DNA of 64,000 nucleotides from Bradyrhizobium sp. 138 (GCF_023074075.1 NZ_JADPKT010000095.1:62001-126000); one strand, 5' to 3'. Shown: positions 53,848 to 62,046, counted from the stretch's first letter. Notes: generated from the sequence alone by a model not told the origin. Numbers and translations are program-made.

Positions 53848-54546
53848 ATGAGTCGGAAGAATAAGGTTCCACTTGCTGATCGCGTCGCCAGGGCGGCGGA
53901 AGCGGCGCTTGCCGCCCGGCAATTCGTGAGCAGCATCGACATCCTCATCGGCATCGGGTGGCTCGACCTTGAGGCGGTGGAGCGCTGGCGCCGCGGGCAG
54001 ATCGATTGCCTGGAGGATGCGGTCCGGACCAATCTGCCGCGCATCTCGGAAGCCATGCAGCTATTCCGGTCGTGGGCGACCGCGCAAGGATTGTTCGCAA
54101 GCGAGACGGCGTATGTTGCTCGTACGCCGCGGCGTCAGATGCTGCGCTTCAGCCGGAGCGGAGATCCCCAGATCGAGGCGTCATACCGGACACATTGGGT
54201 GTCGCCGGAGCTTTCCGAGAAGAAGCGCGAGCGCCTGGCGGACAAGGCAAGGCGTGCTCCGGAGCTGGTGGTCATCCAGCCACTGAACACGGAGTGGACA
54301 TGCCATCGATGCGGCGGCACCGGCGATCTCCTGATGATGGAGGATCCTGGTCCGGCATGCCTGCGCTGCGTTGGTCTCGATGATCTCGAATATCTGCCGG
54401 CGGGCGATGCTTTGCTCACGCGGCGCGCGAAAGCGAAAAGCACCCGATATGCTGTGGTCGTGCGCTTCAGCAGGACTCGTGGCCGCTATGAACGACAAGG
54501 TCTGCTGGTCGAGCCGCAGGCGCTGGCAGAAGCCAAGACGCCATGA
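53848..54546 (+). CDS. Zinc-ribbon protein, possibly truncated (DUF2293-like)
   Basis: A 232-residue protein with a CxxC...CxxC zinc ribbon (CHRCGGTGDLLMMEDPGPAC then LRC, about 151-176) and a basic RYERQGLLVEPQALAEA ending. The region resembles what I recall of DUF2293 proteins, which normally continue for more residues after this point, so the gene may be cut short at 54546. It follows the 2OG-Fe(II) oxygenase gene by 41 bp and may belong with it. The assignment is tentative. Confidence 0.6.
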   Translation: MSRKNKVPLADRVARAAEAALAARQFVSSIDILIGIGWLDLEAVERWRRGQIDCLEDAVRTNLPRISEAMQLFRSWATAQGLFASETAYVARTPRRQMLRFSRSGDPQIEASYRTHWVSPELSEKKRERLADKARRAPELVVIQPLNTEWTCHRCGGTGDLLMMEDPGPACLRCVGLDDLEYLPAGDALLTRRAKAKSTRYAVVVRFSRTRGRYERQGLLVEPQALAEAKTP

Positions 54547-54813
54547 TGGATTCCAGCTCCGTTCATCGCCTCGGTGGCATCGTGCGAAACAGCAAGCAAT
54601 AAATTCTCGTCCATCATTGATGGCGCCGGCGAGAGTGCAATTGGTTCAGCTGATTCTTCCGCGATCGTACAAAATCGCAGCCTGGCGTAGATTTGGTGCC
54701 CCGGGGCCGACCATATCTGATCTACTAAGTAATTGACAACACTGGATAATCTAGGCGAACGAAAATTGCCTACCCAAGTTCCCACCCGTTAGGTTGCGGG
54801 CTGCCGTGGTGTA
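54547..54813. other. Gene-free stretch with A/T-rich sequence
   Basis: No gene is supported. It includes a third partial tRNA-like copy (54694-54710: tggtgccccggggccga, preceded by gcgtagatt as at 50392), and a hairpin (aggcgaacgaaaattgcct) like one at 38393. Confidence 0.45.
54694..54710. other. tRNA-Phe-like fragment, short
   Basis: tggtgccccggggccga resembles the tRNA-Phe terminus, and shares upstream sequence (acaaaatcg ... gcgtagattt) with the 50403 copy, which makes it a probable decayed copy of the same repeat. Confidence 0.4.
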
Positions 54814-55098
54814 CTATGCAGCTACACGATAAGAGATCGGGCCCAGTCCATCCTCAATCAGGTATTCGGTCCCCGAGGACGCAAAGCTGCGTTCCGCTTC
54901 GAGCTCCGCTTCCTCGTAAGATAAGAAAATTCGCCGCATAAATTGATAGCCCCTGATTGCCGCGACCACTGCACCAGAATCGAACTTCACATCCTCAGTG
55001 CCGCGAGCCCGCAGCACCGACACGATCCATAGCAGAGTAACTATCCGGGTAATGCTGACGTTTGGCATTTTCGTACTGGCAATGGTCATCGGACTCAC
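54814..55098 (-). CDS. Possible small hypothetical protein
   Basis: A 94-residue open frame. Its second half (MRRIFLSYEEAELEAERSFA and GTEYLIEDGLGPISYRVAA) reads as a plausible acidic helix-strand protein; an alternative start is the ATG at 55068. It is divergent to the next gene with a 38-bp gap. Unrecognised; may be chance. Confidence 0.35.
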   Translation of the reverse strand: MSPMTIASTKMPNVSITRIVTLLWIVSVLRARGTEDVKFDSGAVVAAIRGYQFMRRIFLSYEEAELEAERSFASSGTEYLIEDGLGPISYRVAA

Positions 55099-55136
55099 CT
55101 GCGAGACCTAGGTCTATTTCGTTGAGGGTTGCGCAC

Positions 55137-55712
55137 ATGACGGTATTTCTCTCGATCCTCGGCGCACTCGGCGTCGGCGGCGTGATCGGTGTCCTCGTTA
55201 CGCAGGTCATGACGAACCGGCGCGAGATCACAAACCGGCGAGTTGCTTTCAAAAAGCAGCAGCTTGAGCAATTCTACGGGCCGCTCCTTGCGGCACACAA
55301 GGAAATCCGTTCACGGAGCGAGCTTCGGGTGAAGCTTGAAAACGCGCTCGACAGCGCACACACCGAAGACATGTTCCGCTCTGGCCCTAGTCGTGTCGAA
55401 GCGGCATCTAATCCACACGTATCTGCAATCGCGACGAATGTGCAAGACGAGAACCAGACGTTCCGCGAGGTGTTGATGCCGCGCTACCGGCAGATGATCG
55501 ACATTTTCCGCGACAAGTTGTGGCTTGCCGAACCGGAAACTCGGAAATTCTTTCAGCAACTCATCGAGTTTGTAGATGTGTGGGACAAGATATTGACTGA
55601 GAAATTGCCACGCACAGTCGCAGTTGCGATAAATCACACGGAGAAAAACTTAGCGCCGTTTTACGAGCACCTCGAACAAGTGCACGATCGGCTTCAGTCT
55701 GAAGTCAGCTAG
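55137..55712 (+). CDS. Membrane-anchored helical protein of unknown function
   Basis: A 191-residue protein with one N-terminal membrane helix (MTVFLSILGALGVGGVIGVL, residues 1-20) followed by a basic linker and a long helical cytoplasmic domain with EQFYGPLLAAHKEIRSRSEL and ALDSAHTEDMFRSG. It resembles single-span anchored proteins of rhizobia with a conserved YGPLL region; function is unknown. GAGGG is 9 bp before the ATG at 55137. Confidence 0.7.
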   Translation: MTVFLSILGALGVGGVIGVLVTQVMTNRREITNRRVAFKKQQLEQFYGPLLAAHKEIRSRSELRVKLENALDSAHTEDMFRSGPSRVEAASNPHVSAIATNVQDENQTFREVLMPRYRQMIDIFRDKLWLAEPETRKFFQQLIEFVDVWDKILTEKLPRTVAVAINHTEKNLAPFYEHLEQVHDRLQSEVS

Positions 55713-55933
55713 TCAAGCTCGCGAAAAGCCTCCCCGCCATATCTACATCTACTGCGACCATGCACGTCGCACGCGAGACTCGCGCAGCAATCGCAAGCCT
55801 TCGTTGCCTCATCCTCGCAGTCCGGATTATTGTTGTAGTCAATGTGTTGGCAGGTTTTCATAAGGTTCATTGTCTCATGCGCTCGGAAACGTCCAAACGC
55901 CGCTGCAACGAATCGTATGACTTGTCAAAAGGT

Positions 55934-55952
55934 GGGAATCGAACCACGGACA
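55934..55952. other. tRNA T-arm scrap 1
   Basis: GGGAATCGAACCACGGACA matches the T-arm part of tRNA-Phe (GGAATCGAACCACCGACA) with one mismatch. It is followed by a GGGTAG-like piece, as in scrap 2. Confidence 0.55.
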
Positions 55953-56066
55953 AATCGGATGGGTAGGACGCTAGTTCGATTTTCGTCGCTACCCAGATTC
56001 CTCCCCATATGAATGTAACTCGCGGTTGTTCACCGCGTTGCATAGCGCTTCATGTTGAGTGAGATC

Positions 56067-56085
56067 GGGAATCGAACCACCGACA
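56067..56085. other. tRNA T-arm scrap 2
   Basis: GGGAATCGAACCACCGACA matches the T-arm part of tRNA-Phe exactly over 18 bases; it lies 19 bp before the tRNA 3' end. Confidence 0.6.
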
Positions 56086-56103
56086 TTTGGTGGGTAGAAG
56101 TCA

Positions 56104-56179
56104 TGGTGCCCAGGGGCGGAATCGAACCACCGACACTGCGATTTTCAGTCGCATGCTCTACCAACTGAGCTACCTGGGC
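56104..56179 (-). tRNA. tRNA-Phe (GAA)
   Basis: The minus strand gives a 76-nt cloverleaf with encoded CCA: acceptor stem GCCCAGG / CCTGGGC, D-arm AGCTCAGTTGGTAGAGCA, anticodon stem TGCGA / TCGCA with loop CTGAAAA (anticodon GAA), and T-arm TCGGTGGTTCGATTCCGCC-type. The 3' end faces the accessory region, as expected for an integration site. Confidence 0.97.
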
Positions 56180-56365
56180 GTGCTCCAAGAGAGGGGCCAA
56201 AGCCCATCGAGCGGGCGGTTTATAGTGGGCCGGAAGCGGCCTGTCCACCCGGCTTCGCCAACTGGCTTCGCCGGGCGCGGCCCGGCTGTGCACAAGCTGC
56301 AGCGGGCTTGCGGCGGCTGGCGTGCGGGGCGCCGGCCATCCAAGCAATCTCTTGATCTTATTTGA

Positions 56366-56548
56366 CTATTCTACGTCTTCGACGTCGTCGTCGCGGCCGG
56401 GGATGACATAGGAGCCTTTCAGCCAGCGGTTCAGGTCGACGTCGCGGCAGCGCGAGGAGCAGAACGGACGGGTGGCTTCCGACTGCGGCTTGCCGCAGAT
56501 CGGGCAGGTTTTGATCGGGCTGGCGGGCTTTTTGATGTGGTCGTCCAT
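56366..56548 (-). CDS. yacG: DNA gyrase inhibitor YacG
   Basis: A 60-residue zinc protein that binds GyrB and blocks DNA binding by gyrase. The four zinc ligands are C15, C18 (KTCPICGK) and C30, C34 (FCSSRCRDVDL). WLKGSYVIPG follows as in the family. The ATG at 56548 is chosen; the frame extends upstream to 56623 but begins the family consensus only here. It lies next to tRNA-Phe and downstream of maf. Confidence 0.92.
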   Translation of the reverse strand: MDDHIKKPASPIKTCPICGKPQSEATRPFCSSRCRDVDLNRWLKGSYVIPGRDDDVEDVE

Positions 56549-56693
56549 GATGTCGGCAGCTTGCGCGGGCTGAAACAGTTCAAGAGCCTGTCGGCAAACG
56601 GGTTCCTCGTACCGGCGGCGCATGCGCCCCGTCAGGCCATTCTACTTTGCATGGGGTTGTTTTCGCGATTTTTGTTGGCCGCGGCTTGCCGGC

Positions 56694-57323
56694 TCACAGG
56701 GCGGTGGCGTTGAGCCAGCCGAAGCGGATCGGGAAACCCTCGCCGCCGAGCAGCGTGGTGGTCTCGTAGAGCGGCAGGCCGACCACGTTGGTGTAGGACC
56801 CCACCATCTTGACCACGAAGGAGCCGGCGATGCCCTGCACGGCGTAGCCGCCGGCTTTGCCGCGCCATTCGCCGGAGCCGATATAGGCCTGAATGTCGTC
56901 TTCCGAGAGGCGCTTGAAGCGGACGCGGGTCTCGATCAGGCGCTGGCGGAAGGCCTCGCGCGGCGTGACGAGGCAGATCGCGGTGTAGACGCGGTGGTTG
57001 CGGCCCGACAGCAGCCGCAGGCACTGCGCGGCTTCGTCCACCAGATTGGCCTTGGGCAGGATGCGGCGGCCGACCGCCACCACGGTGTCGGCGGAGAGGA
57101 TGAAGGCGCCACGCAGCTCATCATCCAGCTGCACCGATTTCAGCGCCGCATCGGCCTTGACCCGGGCAAGCCGGTTGGCGCAGGCGCGCGGCAGCTCGCC
57201 CCGCCGCGGCGTCTCGTCGACGTCGGCCGGCCGGAGCGCGTCCGGCTCGATGCCGGCCTGGTTGAGCAGCGACAGCCGACGCGGCGAACCGGAGGCAAGT
57301 ACGAATTTGGGGCGGCCAAGCAT
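56694..57323 (-). CDS. maf: Maf-like nucleotide pyrophosphatase
   Basis: A 209-residue house-cleaning enzyme that hydrolyses modified NTPs (Maf family, dTTP/UTP or m7GTP subfamilies). Motifs are ASGSPRRLSLL at the start, VDETPRRGELP, SADTVVAVG and GKAGGYAVQGIAGSF, where the Q-G-I-A-G pattern is typical. It precedes yacG in a conserved alphaproteobacterial order. Confidence 0.93.
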   Translation of the reverse strand: MLGRPKFVLASGSPRRLSLLNQAGIEPDALRPADVDETPRRGELPRACANRLARVKADAALKSVQLDDELRGAFILSADTVVAVGRRILPKANLVDEAAQCLRLLSGRNHRVYTAICLVTPREAFRQRLIETRVRFKRLSEDDIQAYIGSGEWRGKAGGYAVQGIAGSFVVKMVGSYTNVVGLPLYETTTLLGGEGFPIRFGWLNATAL

Positions 57324-57478
57324 CAGGTGATTTGGGGGATGAAACAGGGGTGAATTGCGCGCGGAACCTATCGGAAGGGGCCCGGTTTCACAACCCGGGA
57401 ACCCGAGGTTTGGTGATTCGAGGTTTCCGACATGGCTGTGCCCTCAGTCTGTGACGCGGGTGTTACGAACGCCGCGCG

Positions 57479-57946
57479 CTACCCGCTCGCCGCGCCCACC
57501 TTGGCGAAGCGCCGGCGGATGCGCATCACGAGCTGGTCGCAGACCTCACGATAGGCCGCGAGCTTCTGGTCGCGGCTGCCTTCGATGGTGGTGGGATCCT
57601 GCGTCGGCCAGTATTCGACGTCGGCCGCGAGTGTCCGCGTCAGCTCCAGCGCCTTGTGATGCGCTTCGGGCGAGAGCGTGATGATGAGGTCGAAATTCAG
57701 CCCCTCCCAGTCCTCCAGCTCCTCGAAGGTCTGCGGCTTGTGGGCGGAGATGTCCTGGCCGAGCTCGGCCATCACCGACACCGCAAACGGATCGAGCTCG
57801 CCGCGCCTGGCGCCAGCCGACTTCACGTAGAGGCCTTGCGGAAACATGTGCTGCAGCAGGCTCTCGGCCATCGGCGAGCGCACGCTGTTCATCGCACAGG
57901 CGAACAGCACCGATTGCGGATCGCGTGCGCGTGGCGGCGCCGCCAT
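57479..57946 (-). CDS. Low-molecular-weight phosphatase family protein (ArsC/LMW-PTP fold)
   Basis: A 155-residue protein. The P-loop reads FACAMNSVRSPMAE (C17-x5-R23-S24), the LMW-phosphatase/arsenate-reductase signature, and the acid loop may be WPTQDPTT. In alphaproteobacteria this gene stands in the hisD-UPF0262-phosphatase-maf-yacG order and is not part of an arsenic operon, so its substrate is unknown. It ends 5 bp after UPF0262 and probably shares its transcript. Confidence 0.88.
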   Translation of the reverse strand: MAAPPRARDPQSVLFACAMNSVRSPMAESLLQHMFPQGLYVKSAGARRGELDPFAVSVMAELGQDISAHKPQTFEELEDWEGLNFDLIITLSPEAHHKALELTRTLAADVEYWPTQDPTTIEGSRDQKLAAYREVCDQLVMRIRRRFAKVGAASG

Positions 57947-57951
57947 CGCGC

Positions 57952-58449
57952 TTAACCCTTCCAGTGCAGGACGGTTATGAGCGTGAACAGCCGGCGCGAG
58001 GTCTCGAAATCGACCCGCACCTTGCCTTTCAGCCGCTCCTGCAGCGTGCGCGATCCCTCGTCATGGATGCCGCGACGGCCCATGTCGATGGCCTCGATCT
58101 TGTCGGGGGTCGCGGTGCGGATCGCCTGGTAGTAGCTGTCGCAGATCATGAAATAATCCTTCACGATCCGCCGGAACGGCGTCAGCGACAGCAGATGCGC
58201 GACGACGGGCGTGCCGTCCTCGCGGCGGATGTCGAACATCAGCCGGTTGCCGGTGATGCCGATATGCAGCGTGAACGGGCCCTGCCGCTCGGCGCCATCA
58301 GGCGCGAACAGGTTCTGCTCGATCAAATCGTAGATCGCGATCGCGCGCTCATGCTCGATGTCAGGCCCGGAACGGCCGATCGATTCTTCGTCGAGCGTGA
58401 CGCCGACGATGCGGTTCTGCGAGTCGTCCTGTTCGGGCGGCTTTGTCAT
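57952..58449 (-). CDS. UPF0262 family protein
   Basis: A 165-residue protein matching UPF0262: RIVGVTLDEESIGRSGPDIE, then HLLSLTPFRRIVKDYFMICD and AIDMGRRGIHDEGSRTLQERL. Function unknown. The start ATG overlaps the hisD stop (ATGA), giving translational coupling. Position between hisD and the phosphatase gene is as in other alphaproteobacteria. Confidence 0.9.
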   Translation of the reverse strand: MTKPPEQDDSQNRIVGVTLDEESIGRSGPDIEHERAIAIYDLIEQNLFAPDGAERQGPFTLHIGITGNRLMFDIRREDGTPVVAHLLSLTPFRRIVKDYFMICDSYYQAIRTATPDKIEAIDMGRRGIHDEGSRTLQERLKGKVRVDFETSRRLFTLITVLHWKG

Positions 58450-59741
58450 GACAGATTGAGGCGCAATCCAATCGAACGCGAATGGGCGTCCAGCCCCTCC
58501 GCTTGTCCGAGCGTCATCGCGGCCGGACCCAGCGCACGCAGCTGATCCGGGCCGCATTTCAGGATCGAGGTGCGCTTCATGAAGTCGTGCACCGACAGCC
58601 CCGAGGAGAATCGCGCCGAGCGCGCCGTCGGCAGCACGTGGTTGGAGCCGCCGACATAATCGCCGATTGCCTCCGGCGTGTGGGGCCCGAGGAAAACGGC
58701 GCCGGCATTGCGGATTTTCGCGGCGAGCGCGTCGGGATCAGCAGTCATGATCTCGAGATGCTCGGCCGCGATGGCGTCCGCGAGCGGAATTGCGTCATTG
58801 AGGTTCTTCACCATGATGACGGCGCCGAAATCGGCCCACGACGCACTGGCGATCGCGGCGCGCGGCAGCGTCTTCAACTGCGCCTCCACCGCCTTCTCGA
58901 CATCTGCGGCAAGGCGCGCGGAGTCAGTGATCAGGATCGACTGCGCGCTGGCGTCGTGCTCGGCCTGCGCCAACAGATCTGCTGCGATCCAGTCGGCATT
59001 GCCGCTGTCGTCGGCAATCACCAGCACTTCGGACGGGCCGGCGATCATGTCGATGCCGACCTTGCCGAACACCAGCCGTTTTGCAGCGGCGACATAGGCA
59101 TTGCCCGGGCCGACGATCTTTGCGACCGGCGCGATGGTCGCGGTGCCGTGCGCAAGCGCAGCCACGGCCTGCGCGCCGCCGACGCGGTAGATCTCGCTGA
59201 CGCCGCCGAGATGCGCTGCCGCCAGCACCAGCGGATTGAGCTTGCCGTCGGGCGAGGGCACCACCATCACGAGGCGCGCGACGCCGGCGACCTTTGCGGG
59301 CACGGCGTTCATCAGCACTGAGGACGGATAGGCGGCGGTACCGCCGGGCACATAGAGGCCGGCAGATTCGATCGCGGTGTAGCGCCAGCCGAGCTCGACA
59401 CCGAGCGGGTCGGTGAAGCGCTCGTCCGTCGGCAGCTGGCGGCGGTGATAAATCTCGATGCGGTCGCGTGCGAGCTTGAGCGCGTCCAGCGTCGCGGCAT
59501 CGCAGGCCTTTGTCGCGGCTTCTATCTCGGCGGCGGTGACGCGAAGCTGGGATGCATCCAGCGTCAGCCGGTCGAATTTTTGCGTGGCCTCGAGCAGGGC
59601 CGCATCGCCCCGCCGGGCGACGTCGTCGACGATCGCGCGCGCGGCGGCCTCGACGTCGGCCGAGGCCTCACGCTTGGCGGCGAGGAAGGCCGCGAATCGC
59701 TGGTCAAAATCGGCGCTGCTGCGGTCGAGGCGAACGGGCAT
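58446..59741 (-). CDS. hisD: Histidinol dehydrogenase
   Basis: Catalyses the last two steps of histidine synthesis (histidinol to histidine) with NAD and zinc. The 431-residue protein carries GLYVPGGTAAYPSS, IVGPGNAYVAAAKR, IDMIAGPSEVLV, AEHDASAQS (zinc/active-site region), AEHLEI and FSSGLSVHDFMKR. The ATG at 59741 starts the family consensus (MPVRLDRSSADF); the frame stays open to 59801. It leads a coupled hisD-UPF0262-phosphatase group. Confidence 0.95.
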   Translation of the reverse strand: MPVRLDRSSADFDQRFAAFLAAKREASADVEAAARAIVDDVARRGDAALLEATQKFDRLTLDASQLRVTAAEIEAATKACDAATLDALKLARDRIEIYHRRQLPTDERFTDPLGVELGWRYTAIESAGLYVPGGTAAYPSSVLMNAVPAKVAGVARLVMVVPSPDGKLNPLVLAAAHLGGVSEIYRVGGAQAVAALAHGTATIAPVAKIVGPGNAYVAAAKRLVFGKVGIDMIAGPSEVLVIADDSGNADWIAADLLAQAEHDASAQSILITDSARLAADVEKAVEAQLKTLPRAAIASASWADFGAVIMVKNLNDAIPLADAIAAEHLEIMTADPDALAAKIRNAGAVFLGPHTPEAIGDYVGGSNHVLPTARSARFSSGLSVHDFMKRTSILKCGPDQLRALGPAAMTLGQAEGLDAHSRSIGLRLNLS

Positions 59742-59887
59742 GTCTGGCTTGGCTTCTGGCTGGTCTTTGGGGCGGATTGGCGCACCAGGTCCCCTGCTCA
59801 ATGGCGCGGCAGGGAAGCGGCGTCAACCCTCGCAAGGCGCCGTTCTGGCTTCGGGGGCGAGGCGATGCGGCTGGTATACAGGCAAGT

Positions 59888-60337
59888 TCACAGCTCCCCC
59901 TCGATCTCCATCCCCGCTCCCAGCGAGTCCGCCCCGAGGTCGGTCAGCTCGCATTCCAGGCATTCGACGTCGAGCCGGATGGCGCCGCCTTGCGCGAACA
60001 ACAGCAGCGCGCTGCCGGCGGGCTCCTCGTTGCGCCCGTCCCTCGGGTGAAATTCGATGCCGACGAGGTCCAGGACCTTGTCGGGACCGCCTAAGTCAAT
60101 GTTGCGCGACTTGCAGGCGAGCACGCGGTCGAAGCGGAGTGCGGCGACCAGCCGACGCGGCTCGGCCTCGCCCTCCAGCGTCTGCTCCCAGTCCAGCCGG
60201 CTCATCCCGACCACGAGCCGCTTCTCGCTTTGTCGCCAGATGATGTCGGAGGCCTGGACACGCGCGTCCTGGACATGGGTCGAGATCACGGCGAGATCTT
60301 CGGCGTCGAGTGCGATCAGTTTGAGCTGGGGCGGCAT
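59888..60337 (-). CDS. DUF2948 family protein
   Basis: A 149-residue protein with LKLIALDAEDLAVISTHVQDA and RLVVGMSRLDWE-type strands, ending LDVECLECELTDLG. This is the DUF2948 family that usually lies next to hisD in alphaproteobacteria, after murA; murA is not upstream here. Function unknown. The ATG at 60337 is preferred over the in-frame ATG at 60373. Confidence 0.85.
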   Translation of the reverse strand: MPPQLKLIALDAEDLAVISTHVQDARVQASDIIWRQSEKRLVVGMSRLDWEQTLEGEAEPRRLVAALRFDRVLACKSRNIDLGGPDKVLDLVGIEFHPRDGRNEEPAGSALLLFAQGGAIRLDVECLECELTDLGADSLGAGMEIEGEL

Positions 60338-60420
60338 CGCCGACGCTTCTCCTTCGGAGTGGATCGGGCTCAACGCGCACAGGCCCCGAAATTTCCGTCC
60401 AAAACTAACGGGTCGGCGGG

Positions 60421-61081
60421 TTAGAGGCTATTGATATCCTCCATCTCCAGCACCTTCCGCGGATACCCCGCCCGGGCGACGTGAATCATGGCGCGGCCGA
60501 TTTGCTCGGTGGAGGTGACGAGTCGCGGGAAAAGCCGGCGCAGCACCGACCACAGGGGGCCAGGTTGCGGTATAGACCGCCTGCACCCAGGCGGTCTTGG
60601 AACGGGCGCCGTGCAGGGGCTGGATCGCGCCTGGCCGGAACATATAGGCGGCCTTGAACGGCAGCTTGAGCAGATCGTTCTCGGTCTTGCCCTTGATCCG
60701 CGCCCACATCCGCGACCCCTGCTCGGTGGAATCGGTGCCGGCCCCGGTGACATAGGTGAAGGTCATCTGCGGATTGAGCCGTGCCAGCGTCGTCGCTGCC
60801 GCGAGCGTGAGGTCATAGGTGAGGTGCCGGTAGCGCGCTTCGCTCATGCCGATCGAGGAGACGCCGAGGCAGAAGAAGCAGGCATCGAAGCCGGTCAGTT
60901 GGGTTTCGATCGTCGAATAGTCCAGAAAATTATCGTGGATGATCTCGACGAGCTTGGCGCTGCGCACGCCGGTCGGGCTGCGGCCGACCACGAGCACACG
61001 GTCGATGCCGGGATCGATCATGCATTCGCGCAAAACGCCCTGCCCGACCATGCCGGTCGCGCCGAAGATGATGACTTGCAT
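60421..61081 (-). pseudogene. NAD(P)-binding Rossmann-fold/epimerase-like gene with a frameshift
   Basis: The first 175 residues read MQVIIFGATGMVGQGVLREC (GxxGxxG dinucleotide motif), with GFDACFFCLGVSSIGMSEA and MTFTYVTGAGTDSTEQGSRM. The reading frame then breaks in a run of five G (plus strand 60555-60559); removing one base restores SVLRRLFPRLVTSTEQIGRA and MIHVARAGYPRKVLEMEDIN. The total of 661 bp is one base more than a whole number of codons. Either a real mutation or a sequencing error. Confidence 0.75.
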
Positions 61082-61107
61082 CGGGACGTCCCCAACAGGC
61101 TCGCGGC

Positions 61108-62046
61108 TCATGCGGCGGCCGCGATCTCGTCGTAGGATACATCGGTCAATGTCGCCGAGACATCCCACAGCATGGCCGCGGCAGCGAAATCCTTCGCGTG
61201 CGGCATGATCTTCGCCACCGCGGGCGCCCCCTTCATTTCGTAGAATCCGTTCGGACCGTAATACCCGCCGGGCTCCGCTGTGGGCGAAGTCGCGGCGAAC
61301 AGGGTCGGCAGTGCGCCCTCGGCAGCGGACTGGCTGAACAGCGGCTGGAGGAGCCGGCCCACCCGCCACTGCAACGTGTTGGCACCCGGACCGTTCGCGA
61401 TGAGATCGGTTCGCGCAAAGCCGGGATGCGCCGCAATGCTCCTCACACCCCAGCCGGCCGCGTCGCTACGGCGCTGCAATTCGAGCGAAAACATCAGCAT
61501 CGCCAGCTTGGACTGGCAGTAGGCGCGCCACGCGCGATAGGAGTTCTTGCCTTGCAGATCGTCGAAATTGATCGCGCCGGAGCGGTGCGCAAGGCTCGCG
61601 AGATTGACGACACGAGACGCCTTGGCGCGGCGCAGTTGCGGTAACAGGCGCGCCGTCAGGGCGTAGTGACCGAGATAGTTGGTGCCGAGCTGCATCTCGA
61701 AACCATCCTCGGTCTGCTGTCGTTTCGGCAGCGCCATCACGCCGGCATTGTTGACGAGGAGGTCGAGCTGCTCGTTGCCGGCGGCAAAGCGCCTGGCGAA
61801 ATCGGCAACGGAAGCGAGGCTGGCGAGATCGAGATGCTCATAGGCGATCAGCGCGTTGTGAAACCGCTCGCAAATGCCCTCGATCGCCCGCAGGCCCTTT
61901 GCGTCGCTGCGTCCGGTCAGTATGACAATGGCACCGGCGCCCGCCAGCGCCATCGCCGTCTCGTAACCGAGGCCGCCCGTCGCTCCCGTAACCACGGCCG
62001 TCTTGCCGGCGAGAGAGGGGATGTCTGCCGTGGTCCAGTCGGTCAT
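61108..62046 (-). CDS. SDR-family oxidoreductase (retinol-dehydrogenase-like)
   Basis: A 312-residue short-chain dehydrogenase with intact motifs: AVVTGATGGLGYETA (cofactor loop), LLVNNAGVMALP, NLASLAHRSG (Ser) and AYCQSKLAMLMF (YxxxK). It resembles retinol-dehydrogenase-like SDRs; the substrate is unknown. The ATG at 62046 is chosen by alignment. It is divergent from a TetR regulator, with a 13-bp palindrome between them, and its stop overlaps an ATG (61111) that would extend the next gene. Confidence 0.9.
   Translation of the reverse strand: MTDWTTADIPSLAGKTAVVTGATGGLGYETAMALAGAGAIVILTGRSDAKGLRAIEGICERFHNALIAYEHLDLASLASVADFARRFAAGNEQLDLLVNNAGVMALPKRQQTEDGFEMQLGTNYLGHYALTARLLPQLRRAKASRVVNLASLAHRSGAINFDDLQGKNSYRAWRAYCQSKLAMLMFSLELQRRSDAAGWGVRSIAAHPGFARTDLIANGPGANTLQWRVGRLLQPLFSQSAAEGALPTLFAATSPTAEPGGYYGPNGFYEMKGAPAVAKIMPHAKDFAAAAMLWDVSATLTDVSYDEIAAAA

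Larger units (their letters stand above)
55713..56103. other. Gene-free junction next to the tRNA
   Basis: No gene is supported. It contains two tRNA-like scraps (55934 and 56067) and A/T-rich sequence, and marks the junction with tRNA-Phe. Confidence 0.6.

Noticed and set aside
54006..54383. Second-frame open stretch in the zinc-ribbon gene
   Set aside because: Overlaps the better supported CxxC-CxxC frame; likely shadow.
55760..55966. Possible 68-residue protein in the tRNA junction
   Set aside because: No ribosome site or family resemblance; it reads across a tRNA-like scrap.
57355..57478. Search for infA between maf and the phosphatase
   Set aside because: The gap is too short for the 72-residue IF-1 and no frame resembles it.
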